Shown here piece by piece: positions 8,908 to 17,894 of a DNA stretch of 64,000 bases. Location of the stretch: positions 62,001-126,000 of the forward strand of contig JADBJK010000024.1 in assembly GCA_014874485.1 (NCBI GenBank), given 5' to 3'. The notes under the pieces are model-generated. The model did no database searches, was not told the DNA's origin, and worked only from the letters and a program-made list of their open reading frames with translations. Source of the DNA: Chloroflexota bacterium. Lineage in GTDB: Bacteria > Chloroflexota > Anaerolineae > DTLA01. The translations under genes were made by a program, and so were the position numbers. Position 1 is the first letter of the stretch. The number at the start of each line of letters is the position of its first letter.

Positions 8908-10203
8908 CTACGACTTGCGATACGCTTGCGGCACGTATTCGGGCAGGCGCTTGGGGGCCATGATGCGCCGAATCCGGGCAAATCGCTGGATGCCGCCGAC
9001 GAGCGGGACGGTTGGCCAGTCCTCGCCGATGAGCGGGCGGGCGTAGCGCACGAAGTCGTCGGTAACGTCCACCTTGCTGGGGGCGAGCCATCGGGCCGGG
9101 AACGTGCGCTCGGAGTTGGCAACCAGGTCCAAGGGCACCTTGTCGTAGTACACGCTGTAGAGGGGGCCGGGCCTGCGAAGGATGGTGGCCATGTACCCGG
9201 TGCCCGACTCGGCGGCGACGATGACCGCGTGTCGTCCCACGTTGTAGGCCTCGTCCAGGTCCACCACGGATGCGTACACCATGTTGTGCCGCTGGTCGGT
9301 GCCGGGGATGTTGCCACGGGCGGCCCCTCGCGCGCGCAAGCCCACCTTGTTCAGGTAGTTGACCACGATTTGCTCCACCGACATCTCGGAGGCGGAGAAG
9401 GAGACGTGGCCGAAGGCATCCCTGACGGCGCCGATGTCGCCCACGTCCAGGCCCTCGCTGACGACGACAAGCGCCCGCCCGCGCTCGCGCAACAGGTCGT
9501 TGACGCGGTCCGCGAGTTCTGGGAGGGTGAGACCCGCCTCGGGCATGTAGATTTGCAGGGGCATTTCCCTGTCGGGGTCGGCCAGGCGGGCGGCGGCGGG
9601 GATGAACCCGATTTTGCGCCCCATGGCCTGGAGCACTAGGACAGGGTCGGCGGGCGATGAGCCTTCGTTCTCCTCGTTGGCGCACTGCACCATGAGCGCC
9701 CAGTAGCGCGCCACGCTGCCGTAGCCCGGCGTGTGGTCAATGAGTCTAAACTCGCTATCGCCCACGTCGTTGTCTATGGTCTTGGGGACGCCCGTCGCCA
9801 CCAGTTCCAGCCCACGCTCGGCGGCGAGTCTGGAGACTTTGTGCGCGGTGTCCATGGAGTCGTTGCCGCCGATGTAGAAGAAATAGCCCACATCGTGCGC
9901 CCGGAACACGTCTATGATGCGCTCGTAGTCTTCAGTCTGCGAGGGCTTGAGTTTGTAGCGGCAGGTGCCGATGACGCCCGCGGCGGGCGTTGTTCGGAGC
10001 AGGGCGATTTCCTCGCGCGGCTGGGCCGAGAGGTCTATGAGTTCTTCTTTCAGGACGCCCTCTATGCCGTGCAGGGCGGCGTAAACCGTGCTGAACGTGT
10101 CGGGCATCTCCGCGCAGGTCTCCACGATGCCGCGCAGGGAGTTGTTGATGACAGGCGACGGCCCGCCTGACTGGGCCACGACGACATTTCGCGGTTTCGG
10201 CAT
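8908..10203 (-). CDS. Phosphofructokinase, PPi-dependent type
   Basis: Phosphorylates fructose 6-phosphate in glycolysis. The active-site loop is GGNDSMD, with Asp where ATP enzymes have the second Gly of GGDGS, and the next motif is VPKTIDND, with Lys where ATP enzymes have Gly. Both changes mark pyrophosphate-using enzymes and make the reaction reversible. The N-terminus has QSGGPSPVIN, and PGYGSVARY and MGRKIGFI follow. The track start at 10350 runs into gnd. The ATG at 10203 follows AGGAGC and gives 431 residues. It ends the minus-strand larA-gnd-pfp unit, 19 bp after gnd. Confidence 0.9.
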   Translation of the reverse strand: MPKPRNVVVAQSGGPSPVINNSLRGIVETCAEMPDTFSTVYAALHGIEGVLKEELIDLSAQPREEIALLRTTPAAGVIGTCRYKLKPSQTEDYERIIDVFRAHDVGYFFYIGGNDSMDTAHKVSRLAAERGLELVATGVPKTIDNDVGDSEFRLIDHTPGYGSVARYWALMVQCANEENEGSSPADPVLVLQAMGRKIGFIPAAARLADPDREMPLQIYMPEAGLTLPELADRVNDLLRERGRALVVVSEGLDVGDIGAVRDAFGHVSFSASEMSVEQIVVNYLNKVGLRARGAARGNIPGTDQRHNMVYASVVDLDEAYNVGRHAVIVAAESGTGYMATILRRPGPLYSVYYDKVPLDLVANSERTFPARWLAPSKVDVTDDFVRYARPLIGEDWPTVPLVGGIQRFARIRRIMAPKRLPEYVPQAYRKS

Positions 10204-10222
10204 AGGCTGTGCTCCTATGTGC

Positions 10223-11641
10223 TTACGGCTCCAGCCACTCGGTGTGGAAGGTGCCCGGTTTGTCAATGCGCTTGTAGGTGTGGGCGCCGAAGTAGTCGCG
10301 CTGCGCCTGCAACAGATTCGCGGGCAGGCGCTCGCTGCGGTAGGCGTCAAAGTAGGCCAGCGAGACGCTCATAGCCGCGCACGGGATGCCCATGCCCACC
10401 GCCGCCTGCACCACGCGCCGCCACGACTCCTGGCGACTCTCCACGGCGTCCTTGAACTCGGCGTCCAGCAGCAGGTTGGGCAAATCTGGGTCGCGGAGGA
10501 ATGCCTCGCGGATGCGGCCCAGGAGTTTGGCGCGGATGATGCAGCCGCCGCGCCAGATGCGGGCGAGTTCGTCCAGGCGCAGGTTGTAGCCGTACTCGCG
10601 GGACGCGGCGCGGAGCAGTGCCATGCCCTGGGCGTAGGAGCAAATCTTGGAGGCGTACAGCGCGCTGCGCACGTCCTGGATGAGGGCCGCGCGGTCGCCG
10701 TGGAAGACGGGCTGTGGCCCGGAGAGCACCTTGGCGGCATGGACGCGCTCGTGCTTGTAGGCGGAAAGGAGACGGCCCTCCACGGCACTGTTGATGGTGG
10801 GCGTGGGCACGCCGAGGTCAAGGGCATTCTGGGAGGTCCACTTGCCGGTGCCTTTCTGCTCGGCCTCGTCCAGGATGACGTCTACAAGCGGCTTGCCCGT
10901 GTCGGGGTCTACCTTGGCGAAGATGTTGGCCGTGATCTCAATCAGGTACGAGGACAGTTCGCCCTGGTTCCACTCGGCGAAGATGTCGTGGAGTTCCGAC
11001 GCCGACAGGCCCAGGCCGCGGTGCAGGATGTCATATGCCTCGCTGATGAGTTGCATGTCGCCGTACTCAATGCCGTTGTGCACCATTTTGACATAATGTC
11101 CGGCGCCGCGCGGGCCGATGTAGGACACGCACGGATCGCCGTCTACCTTCGCAGCGATGGCCTTGAACATGTCCTCTACGAGGGCGTAGGCTTCGGGCTG
11201 GCCGCCGGGCATGATGCTGGGGCCTTTCAGTGCGCCCTCCTCGCCGCCGGAGACGCCCGTACCGATGTACAGCAGGCCGGCTTCGGCCAGTTGGGCGGAG
11301 CGGCGCTCGGTGTCCATGAAGAACGAGTTGCCGCCGTCTATCAGCAGGTCGCCTTTGTCCAGCAGCGGGGCAATCTGCTGGATAACTTCGTCCACGGGCT
11401 TGCCGGCCTTGACCATGATGAGGATCTTGCGGGGGCGTTCCAGGGCGGCGATGAATTCCTCCAGCGTGTACGTGGGGACGATGCGCTTGCCGACGGTGCG
11501 GGTTTCGGCGAATTCCCGCGTGCGCTCGGCCGTGCGGTTGTACACGGCGACGGAGTAGCCGCGGCTCTCAATGTTCAGCGCCAGGTTCTGGCCCATGACG
11601 GCCAGGCCGATGAGTCCGAATTGGCATTTGGATTCTGACAT
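10223..11641 (-). CDS. gnd: 6-phosphogluconate dehydrogenase, decarboxylating
   Basis: Oxidises 6-phosphogluconate to ribulose 5-phosphate, CO2 and NAD(P)H in the oxidative pentose phosphate pathway. The Rossmann motif GLIGLAVMGQNLALN is at the N-terminus, followed by YNRT, the family motif GTGVSGGEEGALKGPSIMPGG, GHYVKMVHNGIEYGDMQ with the catalytic Lys, and GKWTSQNALDLGVPTP. The NRT turn after the second strand favours NADP over NAD. The 472-residue length is that of the dimeric long form. ATG preceded by AAGGAGGG. It is sandwiched between the LarA-like gene (10 bp) and pfp (19 bp). Confidence 0.96.
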   Translation of the reverse strand: MSESKCQFGLIGLAVMGQNLALNIESRGYSVAVYNRTAERTREFAETRTVGKRIVPTYTLEEFIAALERPRKILIMVKAGKPVDEVIQQIAPLLDKGDLLIDGGNSFFMDTERRSAQLAEAGLLYIGTGVSGGEEGALKGPSIMPGGQPEAYALVEDMFKAIAAKVDGDPCVSYIGPRGAGHYVKMVHNGIEYGDMQLISEAYDILHRGLGLSASELHDIFAEWNQGELSSYLIEITANIFAKVDPDTGKPLVDVILDEAEQKGTGKWTSQNALDLGVPTPTINSAVEGRLLSAYKHERVHAAKVLSGPQPVFHGDRAALIQDVRSALYASKICSYAQGMALLRAASREYGYNLRLDELARIWRGGCIIRAKLLGRIREAFLRDPDLPNLLLDAEFKDAVESRQESWRRVVQAAVGMGIPCAAMSVSLAYFDAYRSERLPANLLQAQRDYFGAHTYKRIDKPGTFHTEWLEP

Positions 11642-11651
11642 CTTTCCCTCC

Positions 11652-12914
11652 TTACGTGTGCTTGCTCTCGTCTTTCAGGCGATACAGGGTCTCGCCTGCC
11701 TTGTGCACGACCAGGATGCCTTCGTCCTCCCGCCCCTCCCATTCGGAGATGCGGATGCTGGCGGGGTCCATGTAGCCGAGGTTGACGCGCTTGCAGCGCT
11801 CCTCTGGGATGCCCGTGGCCAGGGTAACCTGGATTCGCGGCCGCTCCACGCCGTTCTCGTATGTGCCGATGCCGCGCAGATGGGTGGAGTGGGCCAGGAC
11901 ACCCCACGGGTAGCCCTTGAACCGGTCCCACTGCTTGGTGAAGTAGTCGCGCACATGGTAGCCGATTTCGTCCAAAATCTTGCCGTGGGTGTACGAGATT
12001 TCGTGGATGTGGGGCGCGTAGATGATGACCTCGCCGCCGTCGGCGATGACCGGCTCGGTCTTGTACATGCCCTTGGCGGCGGTCCACAGGTCGTCGTACA
12101 TGGGCGGGATGATGGACAGCACCCGGCGGTAGGGCCGGTCCACGTAGGTGATGTGCAGATCGGCGGCCAGTTCAGCGGCGAGCCGTTGGGATTCCTCCGG
12201 CGTGCCGAAGTACACCCCGGCCACGCCGTCGTCATGCACGACGATGCTGAAGCAGAACTTGGGCAGGGGAATCATGGACGCCGCGCGGTCAATGACCCTC
12301 CGCACCGGGGTATCCTCGCGCCCGATGATCTCCATGCTGGTAATCAGCGCGCCGAGCCAGTGGGAGAAGTTGATGACGGTGGGGCCGCCGATGCCGGGGA
12401 AGAAGTACTTGTTCCCGCCGGAGAAGCCGACGACCTCGTGCGGGAAGACCGGCCCGCAGATGATGAGGATGTCGTAGTCAAAGATCATCTTGTTGAGGGC
12501 CACATCCACGTCCTGCACCAGCATGCCGTTGGTGATGGACGCGATCTCGGACGCCGGGATGGTCCCCAGCGAGGTGAACGTGCCCGGGAGGTCCCAGCGG
12601 TGGTTGTAGATGTTCACATTGGGGAATCGCCGCGCGCGCTCTTCGGCGGACATGCCCACCAGTTGGGCAATGCCGGCCTCGGACAGGGGCTGGTGGGTGC
12701 CCAGGGCGACGAGGTAGTCCAGTTTCCGCGCCCTGTCGCCGATGGCCTCGTTGATGAGGCGGAAGAACAGCGGGATGGGCGCGGTTCGGGTCGTGTCCGG
12801 GATGATGACCAGGACGCGCAGGCCATCCACGGGGCACTGCGTAAACGCTTCGGCGACGACAATCTGAATCTCCTCATCGGCAAGCGGTTGATAAGGCGAG
12901 TCCAGTCCAATCAT
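11652..12914 (-). CDS. LarA-family protein (lactate racemase-like, DUF2088)
   Basis: Member of the LarA family of 2-hydroxyacid racemases and epimerases, which use a nickel-pincer nucleotide. Visible family motifs are IPDTTRTAP (the D-x-x-R catalytic loop), ALGTHQPLSE with its His, and GFSGGNKYFFPGIGG, equivalent to the Lys-bearing cofactor loop. The track start lies in repeat sequence. The ATG at 12914 behind GGGAGGT gives 420 residues, the family length. No larB, larC or larE (cofactor synthesis) is present. Its place beside gnd and a PfkB kinase suggests a sugar-acid substrate such as gluconate rather than lactate, but that is inference. Confidence 0.82.
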   Translation of the reverse strand: MIGLDSPYQPLADEEIQIVVAEAFTQCPVDGLRVLVIIPDTTRTAPIPLFFRLINEAIGDRARKLDYLVALGTHQPLSEAGIAQLVGMSAEERARRFPNVNIYNHRWDLPGTFTSLGTIPASEIASITNGMLVQDVDVALNKMIFDYDILIICGPVFPHEVVGFSGGNKYFFPGIGGPTVINFSHWLGALITSMEIIGREDTPVRRVIDRAASMIPLPKFCFSIVVHDDGVAGVYFGTPEESQRLAAELAADLHITYVDRPYRRVLSIIPPMYDDLWTAAKGMYKTEPVIADGGEVIIYAPHIHEISYTHGKILDEIGYHVRDYFTKQWDRFKGYPWGVLAHSTHLRGIGTYENGVERPRIQVTLATGIPEERCKRVNLGYMDPASIRISEWEGREDEGILVVHKAGETLYRLKDESKHT

Positions 12915-12972
12915 GGAGACCTCCCATCGGGCCAATGTCAAGCCGACCACCTGGCGCGCTGTCAGCGCACCC

Positions 12973-13084
12973 GTCATTGCGAGCGAAGCGAAGCAATCTC
13001 GGTTGACGAGATTCTTCGCGGCTTCGCCGCTCAGAATGACAGTATGGCGGGATTGCTTCGGGCGCTTCGCGCTCTCGCAATGAC
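12973..13084. repeat. Repeat island 2 in the larA leader
   Basis: A 112-bp unit bounded by GTCATTGCGAG and its inverted copy CTCGCAATGAC. Nested inside is a second hairpin type with GAGATTCTTCG...CTCAGAATGAC. It lies between the promoter near 13.15 kb and the LarA-like ATG, so it would be transcribed in the 5' leader. Confidence 0.8.
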
Positions 13085-13141
13085 ACTCTCGGCAACTGTC
13101 AGGTAACCGGATGGCAAGATACAGTCTGCGCACACGTTTGC

Positions 13142-13170
13142 ATTATGCACGGCATCGGCCTGGTTGTCAA
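13142..13170 (-). promoter_or_regulatory. Promoter of larA-gnd-pfp unit
   Basis: Minus-strand TTGACA (13165-13170), 17 bp, CATAAT (13142-13147). The predicted start near 13135 gives a leader of about 220 nt that includes repeat island 2. This separates larA-gnd-pfp from the upstream pgi-pfkB unit. Confidence 0.65.
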
Positions 13171-13211
13171 GAAGGTCGGGCCGCGAAAGGCGCGAAGGGC
13201 TGCGCAGGCGG

Positions 13212-14108
13212 TCAAGCCCCGCCGTGCGAGTAGGCTGCGCGGATTAGATTCTCCACGTCCTGGACGGTGCGGTCAAACGCGCCTTCTTTCTCCAACTTCA
13301 GGCTGGTTACCGCGGCGGCCCAGATGAGGGCTTCGCGCGGCGGAGTGGACAGGCGTCGGCTCAGGTAGGCGCCGGTGCACGTGTCGCCGCGGCCACTCCG
13401 GCCCCGCACCGCCTTCACGACAAACGGCGCTTCGTGGAGTTCGCCACGGGCGTACAGGACGATGCCCCCGCCGTGGGTGATGAGGACCTCCTGCGGGCCC
13501 CAGGACGCGAGAATGGCGGCGGCTTTGCGCAGGTCGCTCTTGCCGGTCAGGCGCTCGGCTTCCACACAATCGGCCTTGAAGACGTCAACCAGAGGCAGGA
13601 CCTGCTCTTTGCCGGTCCAGTTGTCGTAGACCAGCGTGCCATTCTGGTTCACGCGCACGTAGCCCTGGGCGTCCAGCGAAATCTCGCTGCCCCGCCGTTT
13701 GATGGCCTGGATGACCTCAACGGGCACCTCGCCGCGCATGGACGCGCCGATGTGGAACACGCGGGCCTGGACGCCGCCGATGTCCTCGGGCTGGAATGGG
13801 CCGGCGGAACTGGTGGTGTAGATGGTGCGGTTGTCCAGGTTGGCGGTAGGGTACACCAGACTCAGGCAGGTGGATTGCGGCGTGAAGATGGGGATGACGG
13901 TTACGCCGAGTTGTAGCAGCGGCGCGTAAGAGTCCTTGTCCTCCTCGGCAAGGCGCGTGATGACGGCAACGCGCAGGCCCATCCGGGCCGCGACGCTCGC
14001 GCCGAAGAAGTACGCGCCCCCGTGCTGCGTGTGCTGCCTGTCCGGGTACACGATGGTGTCCTTGGTGTAGTGGCCGACGAACGCGATGTCAAAGGGTGCG
14101 TTGGACAT
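13212..14108 (-). CDS. PfkB-family carbohydrate kinase
   Basis: Ribokinase-fold sugar or nucleoside kinase. The C-terminal signature RGRSGRGDTCTGAYLSRR contains the anion hole and the catalytic Asp of the GxGD motif (here GRGD). The N-terminal GHYTKDTIV and GGAYFFGASVAARMG segment is the substrate-binding region. The substrate cannot be read from sequence; related ribokinase-fold proteins act on ribose, inositol, adenosine or 2-keto-sugar acids. The ATG at 14108 with AGGAGG is preferred over the TTG at 14126. It follows pgi by 30 bp on the same strand and precedes the larA promoter. Confidence 0.88.
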   Translation of the reverse strand: MSNAPFDIAFVGHYTKDTIVYPDRQHTQHGGAYFFGASVAARMGLRVAVITRLAEEDKDSYAPLLQLGVTVIPIFTPQSTCLSLVYPTANLDNRTIYTTSSAGPFQPEDIGGVQARVFHIGASMRGEVPVEVIQAIKRRGSEISLDAQGYVRVNQNGTLVYDNWTGKEQVLPLVDVFKADCVEAERLTGKSDLRKAAAILASWGPQEVLITHGGGIVLYARGELHEAPFVVKAVRGRSGRGDTCTGAYLSRRLSTPPREALIWAAAVTSLKLEKEGAFDRTVQDVENLIRAAYSHGGA

Positions 14109-14138
14109 GGAATTTGCCTCCTGCAATACGATGTGATC

Positions 14139-15764
14139 TCATCCCAGGGCGGCCTGGACGGCCCGATGCAGGGCGTGGGCGGTCTGGTGCGCCTCGCCGG
14201 CAAGGTGGAAGTGCAGCACGGGCCTGCCGGCGGCTTCCAGCGCCTGCCGATCGCCGAGGGCCTGGGCATTCTTCAAGACGCCGAAGGTGTAACGCTCACC
14301 GGGAATCGGCACGTCTTCCGCGTCGTCGGCGGTGAGGATGAGGAAGTGGCCGGTGGCAGGGCCGCCCTTGTGCAACTGGCCGGTGGAATGCAGGTAGCGC
14401 GGGCCGTAGCCAACGGTAACGGCCACGCCGAGGCGCAGGGCGAGTTGCTCCTGCAGTTCGGCGAACAGGGCATCCCACGCGTCGCTGGGCGGGAGATAGG
14501 CCAGGACGGCGTAGTAGTGACCGGGCTGGATTCCGGCGAAGAAGCGGCGCAAGGCTTCTGCGGGCGCGCAGGTGTCGGAATGCGCGCCCAGCGTGATCGC
14601 GTCGGCGGGTTCCAACGCGCCGCGCTGCTCGTAGAGGGCCAGCATGTTGGCCGTGTTGCGCTTGGCCTCGGCGACGTTGGGCTGGTCAAACGGGTTGACG
14701 CCCAGGATGTGGCCCGCAACCGCCGTCGCCATCTCCCAGCAGTAGAATTCGCCGCCCAGGTCGTACAGGTCTGCCAGTTCGCGTGTGAATGCGGTCGGGT
14801 GCGACATCCCGCTCTCGCCGTGGCCGCCGTGCGTGATGGAGACCAGCGCGTGGTCCGCAAGGCGCGGGGCTTCGTCGGCGAGCCGGTTTCCAGATGGGAG
14901 CACGACCGGCAGGATGCCCGTTCCGCGCTTGCCGGTGCTTTCGGCGATGAGTTGCTCAATCCAAAGTCCGAGGTCGGCGAAGCGAGGTGAGATGGCGAGC
15001 GCGAGTTTGTCCCGCCCCTGCCGCGCCATCGCGCCGAGGAACGCGCCCAGCAGCGCGCCCGGATTCTCGCGCACGGGCACCGCCGGGCTGCAACGCGCCG
15101 CCATGCGCTCCGCAGACTGGAGCAGACGGGCGATGTCCACTCCGGCCAGGGCAGCGGGCACAAGGCCGAACAGCGACAGAGCAGAGTAGCGCCCGCCGAT
15201 GTCGGTGGGGTTGAGGAAGATGGCGCGAAACGCATGCTCGCGGGCGATGCGCTCAAGGCCGGAGCCTGGGTCGGTAATGGCGACGAACGCGCGGCCGGGC
15301 GAGGTTGTGATGGCACTGACCTGCTGCCAGAAGTACTTGAACATGGAGAGCATTTCAATCGTGCTGCCCGATTTGCTGGCGACGATGAACAGCGTGTGCG
15401 CGAGGTCTATGGCGCGCGCGCATTGAAGCACGGCGGCGGGCACGGTACTGTCCAGCATGTGGAATCGCGGATATCCGTTCTGCGGGGCGAGGGTCTTCGC
15501 CAGGACGTGGGGCGCGAGGCTGCTGCCCCCCATGCCGAGCAGGACGATGTGGGTGAAGCCCTCGTCCCAGATTTCGCGGGCGAACGCCTGGATTTCCGCG
15601 AGGCGGGGCGTCATGGTGTCCACGACGGTGAGCCAGCCCAAGCGGTCCACGATTTCGCGCCCGTCGGGCGATCCCCACACGGTTGGGTCGCGATCCCAGA
15701 TGCGGGCGATGATGTTGTCCATCTCCAGATGTTGGAGCATCTCCTCTGGTGTGTAGGAATCCAT
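14139..15764 (-). CDS. pgi: Glucose-6-phosphate isomerase
   Basis: Interconverts glucose 6-phosphate and fructose 6-phosphate. SIS-fold motifs are visible: LLGMGGSSLAPHVL, the phosphate-binding VASKSGSTIEML, AITDPGSGLERIA, TDIGGRYSALSLFGLVPAAL and the C-terminal VTVGYGPRYLHSTGQLHKGG. The sequence resembles the isomerase half of bifunctional transaldolase/isomerase proteins. At 541 residues it starts MDSYTPEEMLQHLEMDNI, with no transaldolase domain. ATG with AAGGAGACC. Together with pfkB, gnd and the PPi-type kinase it links upper glycolysis with the pentose phosphate route. Confidence 0.92.
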   Translation of the reverse strand: MDSYTPEEMLQHLEMDNIIARIWDRDPTVWGSPDGREIVDRLGWLTVVDTMTPRLAEIQAFAREIWDEGFTHIVLLGMGGSSLAPHVLAKTLAPQNGYPRFHMLDSTVPAAVLQCARAIDLAHTLFIVASKSGSTIEMLSMFKYFWQQVSAITTSPGRAFVAITDPGSGLERIAREHAFRAIFLNPTDIGGRYSALSLFGLVPAALAGVDIARLLQSAERMAARCSPAVPVRENPGALLGAFLGAMARQGRDKLALAISPRFADLGLWIEQLIAESTGKRGTGILPVVLPSGNRLADEAPRLADHALVSITHGGHGESGMSHPTAFTRELADLYDLGGEFYCWEMATAVAGHILGVNPFDQPNVAEAKRNTANMLALYEQRGALEPADAITLGAHSDTCAPAEALRRFFAGIQPGHYYAVLAYLPPSDAWDALFAELQEQLALRLGVAVTVGYGPRYLHSTGQLHKGGPATGHFLILTADDAEDVPIPGERYTFGVLKNAQALGDRQALEAAGRPVLHFHLAGEAHQTAHALHRAVQAALG

Positions 15765-15877
15765 TTGAGCAGGTCTCCTTCAAGTGCGAAGTATGGGAGC
15801 GGTATCTCGGATAGCGCTTGCGCGCGTTCGGCTGCGCGGGCGGCCATTGGCGAGGGCCGCAGGGTCGCGCGTGGGGA

Positions 15878-15906
15878 AGTTTACCACAGGGACGGCGGAG
15901 CGGCAA
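15878..15906 (-). promoter_or_regulatory. Promoter of pgi-pfkB unit
   Basis: Minus-strand TTGCCG (15901-15906), 17 bp, TAAACT (15878-15883) with an upstream TGG. The predicted leader is about 107 nt. Confidence 0.5.
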
Positions 15907-15924
15907 GCGGCCCGTCATTCGCAA

Positions 15925-16378
15925 TGGCCGAGCGGGGGATTGCTTCGCTTCGCTCGCAATGGCAGGCGGAGATTGGCATTGCGAGGGGCGAAGCCCCGAA
16001 GCAATCCCTGGGTACGAGATTGCTTCGCTTCGCTCGCAGGGACAGATGGCTCTGTCATTCTGAGGCGCGGAGCGCCGAAGAATCTCGCTGACCGAGATGC
16101 TTCGCTTCGCTCAGCATGACAGGCGCGGGATTGCTTCGCTTCGCTCGCAATGACAGATGTGGGGTTGCTTCGCTGCGCTCGCAATGGCAGGCGGCGATTG
16201 TCATTGCGAGGGGCGAAGCCCCGAAGCAATCCCTGGGTACGAGATTGCTTCGCTTCGCTCAGCATGACAGGCGCGGGATTGCTTCGCTTCGCTCGCAATG
16301 ACAGATGTGGGGTTGCTTCGCTTCGCTCGCAATGACGTGAGAAGCACGTGCGACGCACCCCCGAGGTGCGTCGCACGT
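15925..16378. repeat. Repeat island 3, mixed hairpin units with a ~148-bp tandem period
   Basis: About 450 bp built from GATTGCTTCGCTTCGCTCGCAA-type arms in both orientations, a GCGAGGGGCGAAGCCCCGAA hairpin (two copies, near 15980 and 16206), a GTCATTCTGAG...CTCAGCATGAC hairpin and a closing 33-bp palindrome at 16346-16378 with one internal mismatch. A block beginning TCAGCATGACAGGCGCGGG repeats with a 148-bp offset (16111 and 16259). No gene is credible here; ORFs in the track are repeat translations. Confidence 0.88.
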
Positions 16379-16462
16379 GGGCCGACTGGAGGGTTTCGCC
16401 GCGCTCGCAGGGACAACGGGCGATGTCTCTGTGGTCAACGACTACCTGCACGGGGCAAGTTG

Positions 16463-16471
16463 TGATATAAT
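16463..16471 (+). promoter_or_regulatory. Extended -10 promoter of the AAA ATPase gene
   Basis: TGATATAAT (16463-16471) is a perfect extended -10. The predicted start near 16478 is about 34 nt before the TTG start codon. Confidence 0.6.
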
Positions 16472-16511
16472 CGTTCGGGCAGAGTTGCACACGCTGTCAA
16501 AGGAGAAGGCA

Positions 16512-17813
16512 TTGGGCGAGGAGTTCTTTCCTGCGGAACCGCGGTCCCTAGAGGAGACGGGGTTGGGATTGCTGCCGCTGGCCGACCTGGCCCTGAAGAT
16601 TCTGTACGTTACGGGCCAGATGACGGGATTTGACCTGGCCCAGGCGATGGGGCTGCCTTTCCAGGCGGTGGTCAGCCGGGTGCTGGACTTCCTGAAGCGG
16701 GAACGGTATTGCGAGACGCGAGGCGCGTCGGGGTTTGGCGAGGGCGCATACCAGTACTCGGTAACGGACAAGGGCGCTGCGAAGGCGCGGGAAGTGCTGT
16801 GGCGGAATCAGTACGCGGGGCCGGCGCCTGTCCCGCTGGCGGACTATCAGAAAGCGGTGCGCGCGCAGGGCCTGCCGCAGGCTCGCGCCGACCAGGCTGC
16901 CCTACGGGCCGCGCTGGGCGACCTTGTGCTCGGCGACGGCGTGGTGGATCAATTGGGGCCGGCGCTCGCAGGAAGGCACTCGCTGCTGATTCAAGGGGCT
17001 TCGGGCAACGGGAAGACGGCGGTGGCACGCGCCGCGGCGACGCTGCTCGCCAATGGCACGGTCTACGTGCCTTACGCGATAGAGGCGCAAGGGGAGATCG
17101 TGCTGGTCTATGACAGCGCAGTGTACGGCGGTGCCGTGGCTTCGGAATCCACCCCGCAGAATCATGGGGGAGCGCGCCAGGACGGGCGGTGGGTGAGGGT
17201 TCGGCGGCCTGTCGTGTTCCTGGGGGCGGAGTTGCACGCCGACGCGCTGGAGCCCGCGCTAGACGAAACGTCGCGGTGCTACAGCGCGCCACCGCAGGTG
17301 AAGGCCAACAACGGCGTGCTGGTGCTGGATGACCTGGGCCGCCAGGCATCCGCGCCTGCGACGTTTCTCGCCCGCCTCACGCATCTGCTGGAGGCGCGGT
17401 CGGACCGCCTGGTCTTCCGCAGCGGCCAGCATGTGGATGTTCCGTTTGAGGGCGTGGTGATTCTGACCACGCATCTGGACCTTCGGGAATTGGCGGATGT
17501 GGCGCTGCTTCGGCGGATTCGGCACAAGGTGAGCCTGCGCGCGCCGACCTTTGACGAGTATCGCGAGATCTTCCGCCGGGCATGCGAGCGGCGCGGGCTG
17601 ACCTACGACGAGAACGCGCTGGCCTACTTGCTCCAACGGTACTACGTGCAGCCCAAGTTGCCGCTTCGCGCCGCGGACCCGGGCGAGATTCTAGATCGGC
17701 TGCTGGATGTGGCGGCGTTTCGTCAGGTGCGGCCGTCGCTGGCTACTGATTTGCTGGACATGGCTTGCCGCGCCTATTTTGGCAGCGCAGTGGACGGCGC
17801 GCGCGTGTCTTGA
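16512..17813 (+). CDS. AAA-type ATPase with N-terminal winged-helix-like region
   Basis: Predicted ATP-dependent protein of unknown partner. Residues about 15-100 (LALKILYVTGQMTGFDLAQ through YSVTDKGAAKAREVL) look like a winged-helix DNA-binding or adaptor domain. The AAA core follows with Walker A GASGNGKT (about 162) and Walker B VLVLDDLG (about 270), then a RIRHKVSLRAP segment near the sensor region. Between the Walker motifs is VPYAIEAQGEIVLVYD, seen in an uncharacterised bacterial ATPase family. The track ORF begins in repeat DNA. The TTG at 16512 behind AAGGAGAAGG matches the promoter and gives 433 residues. It stands alone upstream of the sensor kinase. Confidence 0.75.
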   Translation: MGEEFFPAEPRSLEETGLGLLPLADLALKILYVTGQMTGFDLAQAMGLPFQAVVSRVLDFLKRERYCETRGASGFGEGAYQYSVTDKGAAKAREVLWRNQYAGPAPVPLADYQKAVRAQGLPQARADQAALRAALGDLVLGDGVVDQLGPALAGRHSLLIQGASGNGKTAVARAAATLLANGTVYVPYAIEAQGEIVLVYDSAVYGGAVASESTPQNHGGARQDGRWVRVRRPVVFLGAELHADALEPALDETSRCYSAPPQVKANNGVLVLDDLGRQASAPATFLARLTHLLEARSDRLVFRSGQHVDVPFEGVVILTTHLDLRELADVALLRRIRHKVSLRAPTFDEYREIFRRACERRGLTYDENALAYLLQRYYVQPKLPLRAADPGEILDRLLDVAAFRQVRPSLATDLLDMACRAYFGSAVDGARVS

Positions 17814-17829
17814 CCGCGGCGTGGTGGTT

Positions 17830-17858
17830 TTGCGCGGGCGGCGGCCCTGTGTTATGAT
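17830..17858 (+). promoter_or_regulatory. Promoter of hybrid kinase-moa region
   Basis: TTGCGC (17830-17835), 17 bp, TATGAT (17853-17858). The predicted start near 17865 is 30 nt before the ATG of the kinase. Confidence 0.55.
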
Positions 17859-17894
17859 TAGGCGCATTTGTCAATCCGCGGGGAGCGGAAAACA

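Noticed and set aside
10088-13106. 516-aa and 511-aa plus-strand ORFs
   Set aside because: Shadows of gnd and the LarA-like gene; composition typical of reverse-strand frames.
15915-16490. Several small ORFs over repeats at 16 kb (and 46340-46713)
   Set aside because: Peptides with repeated LRAKRSNP or CHCERSEA strings are translations of the hairpin repeats.
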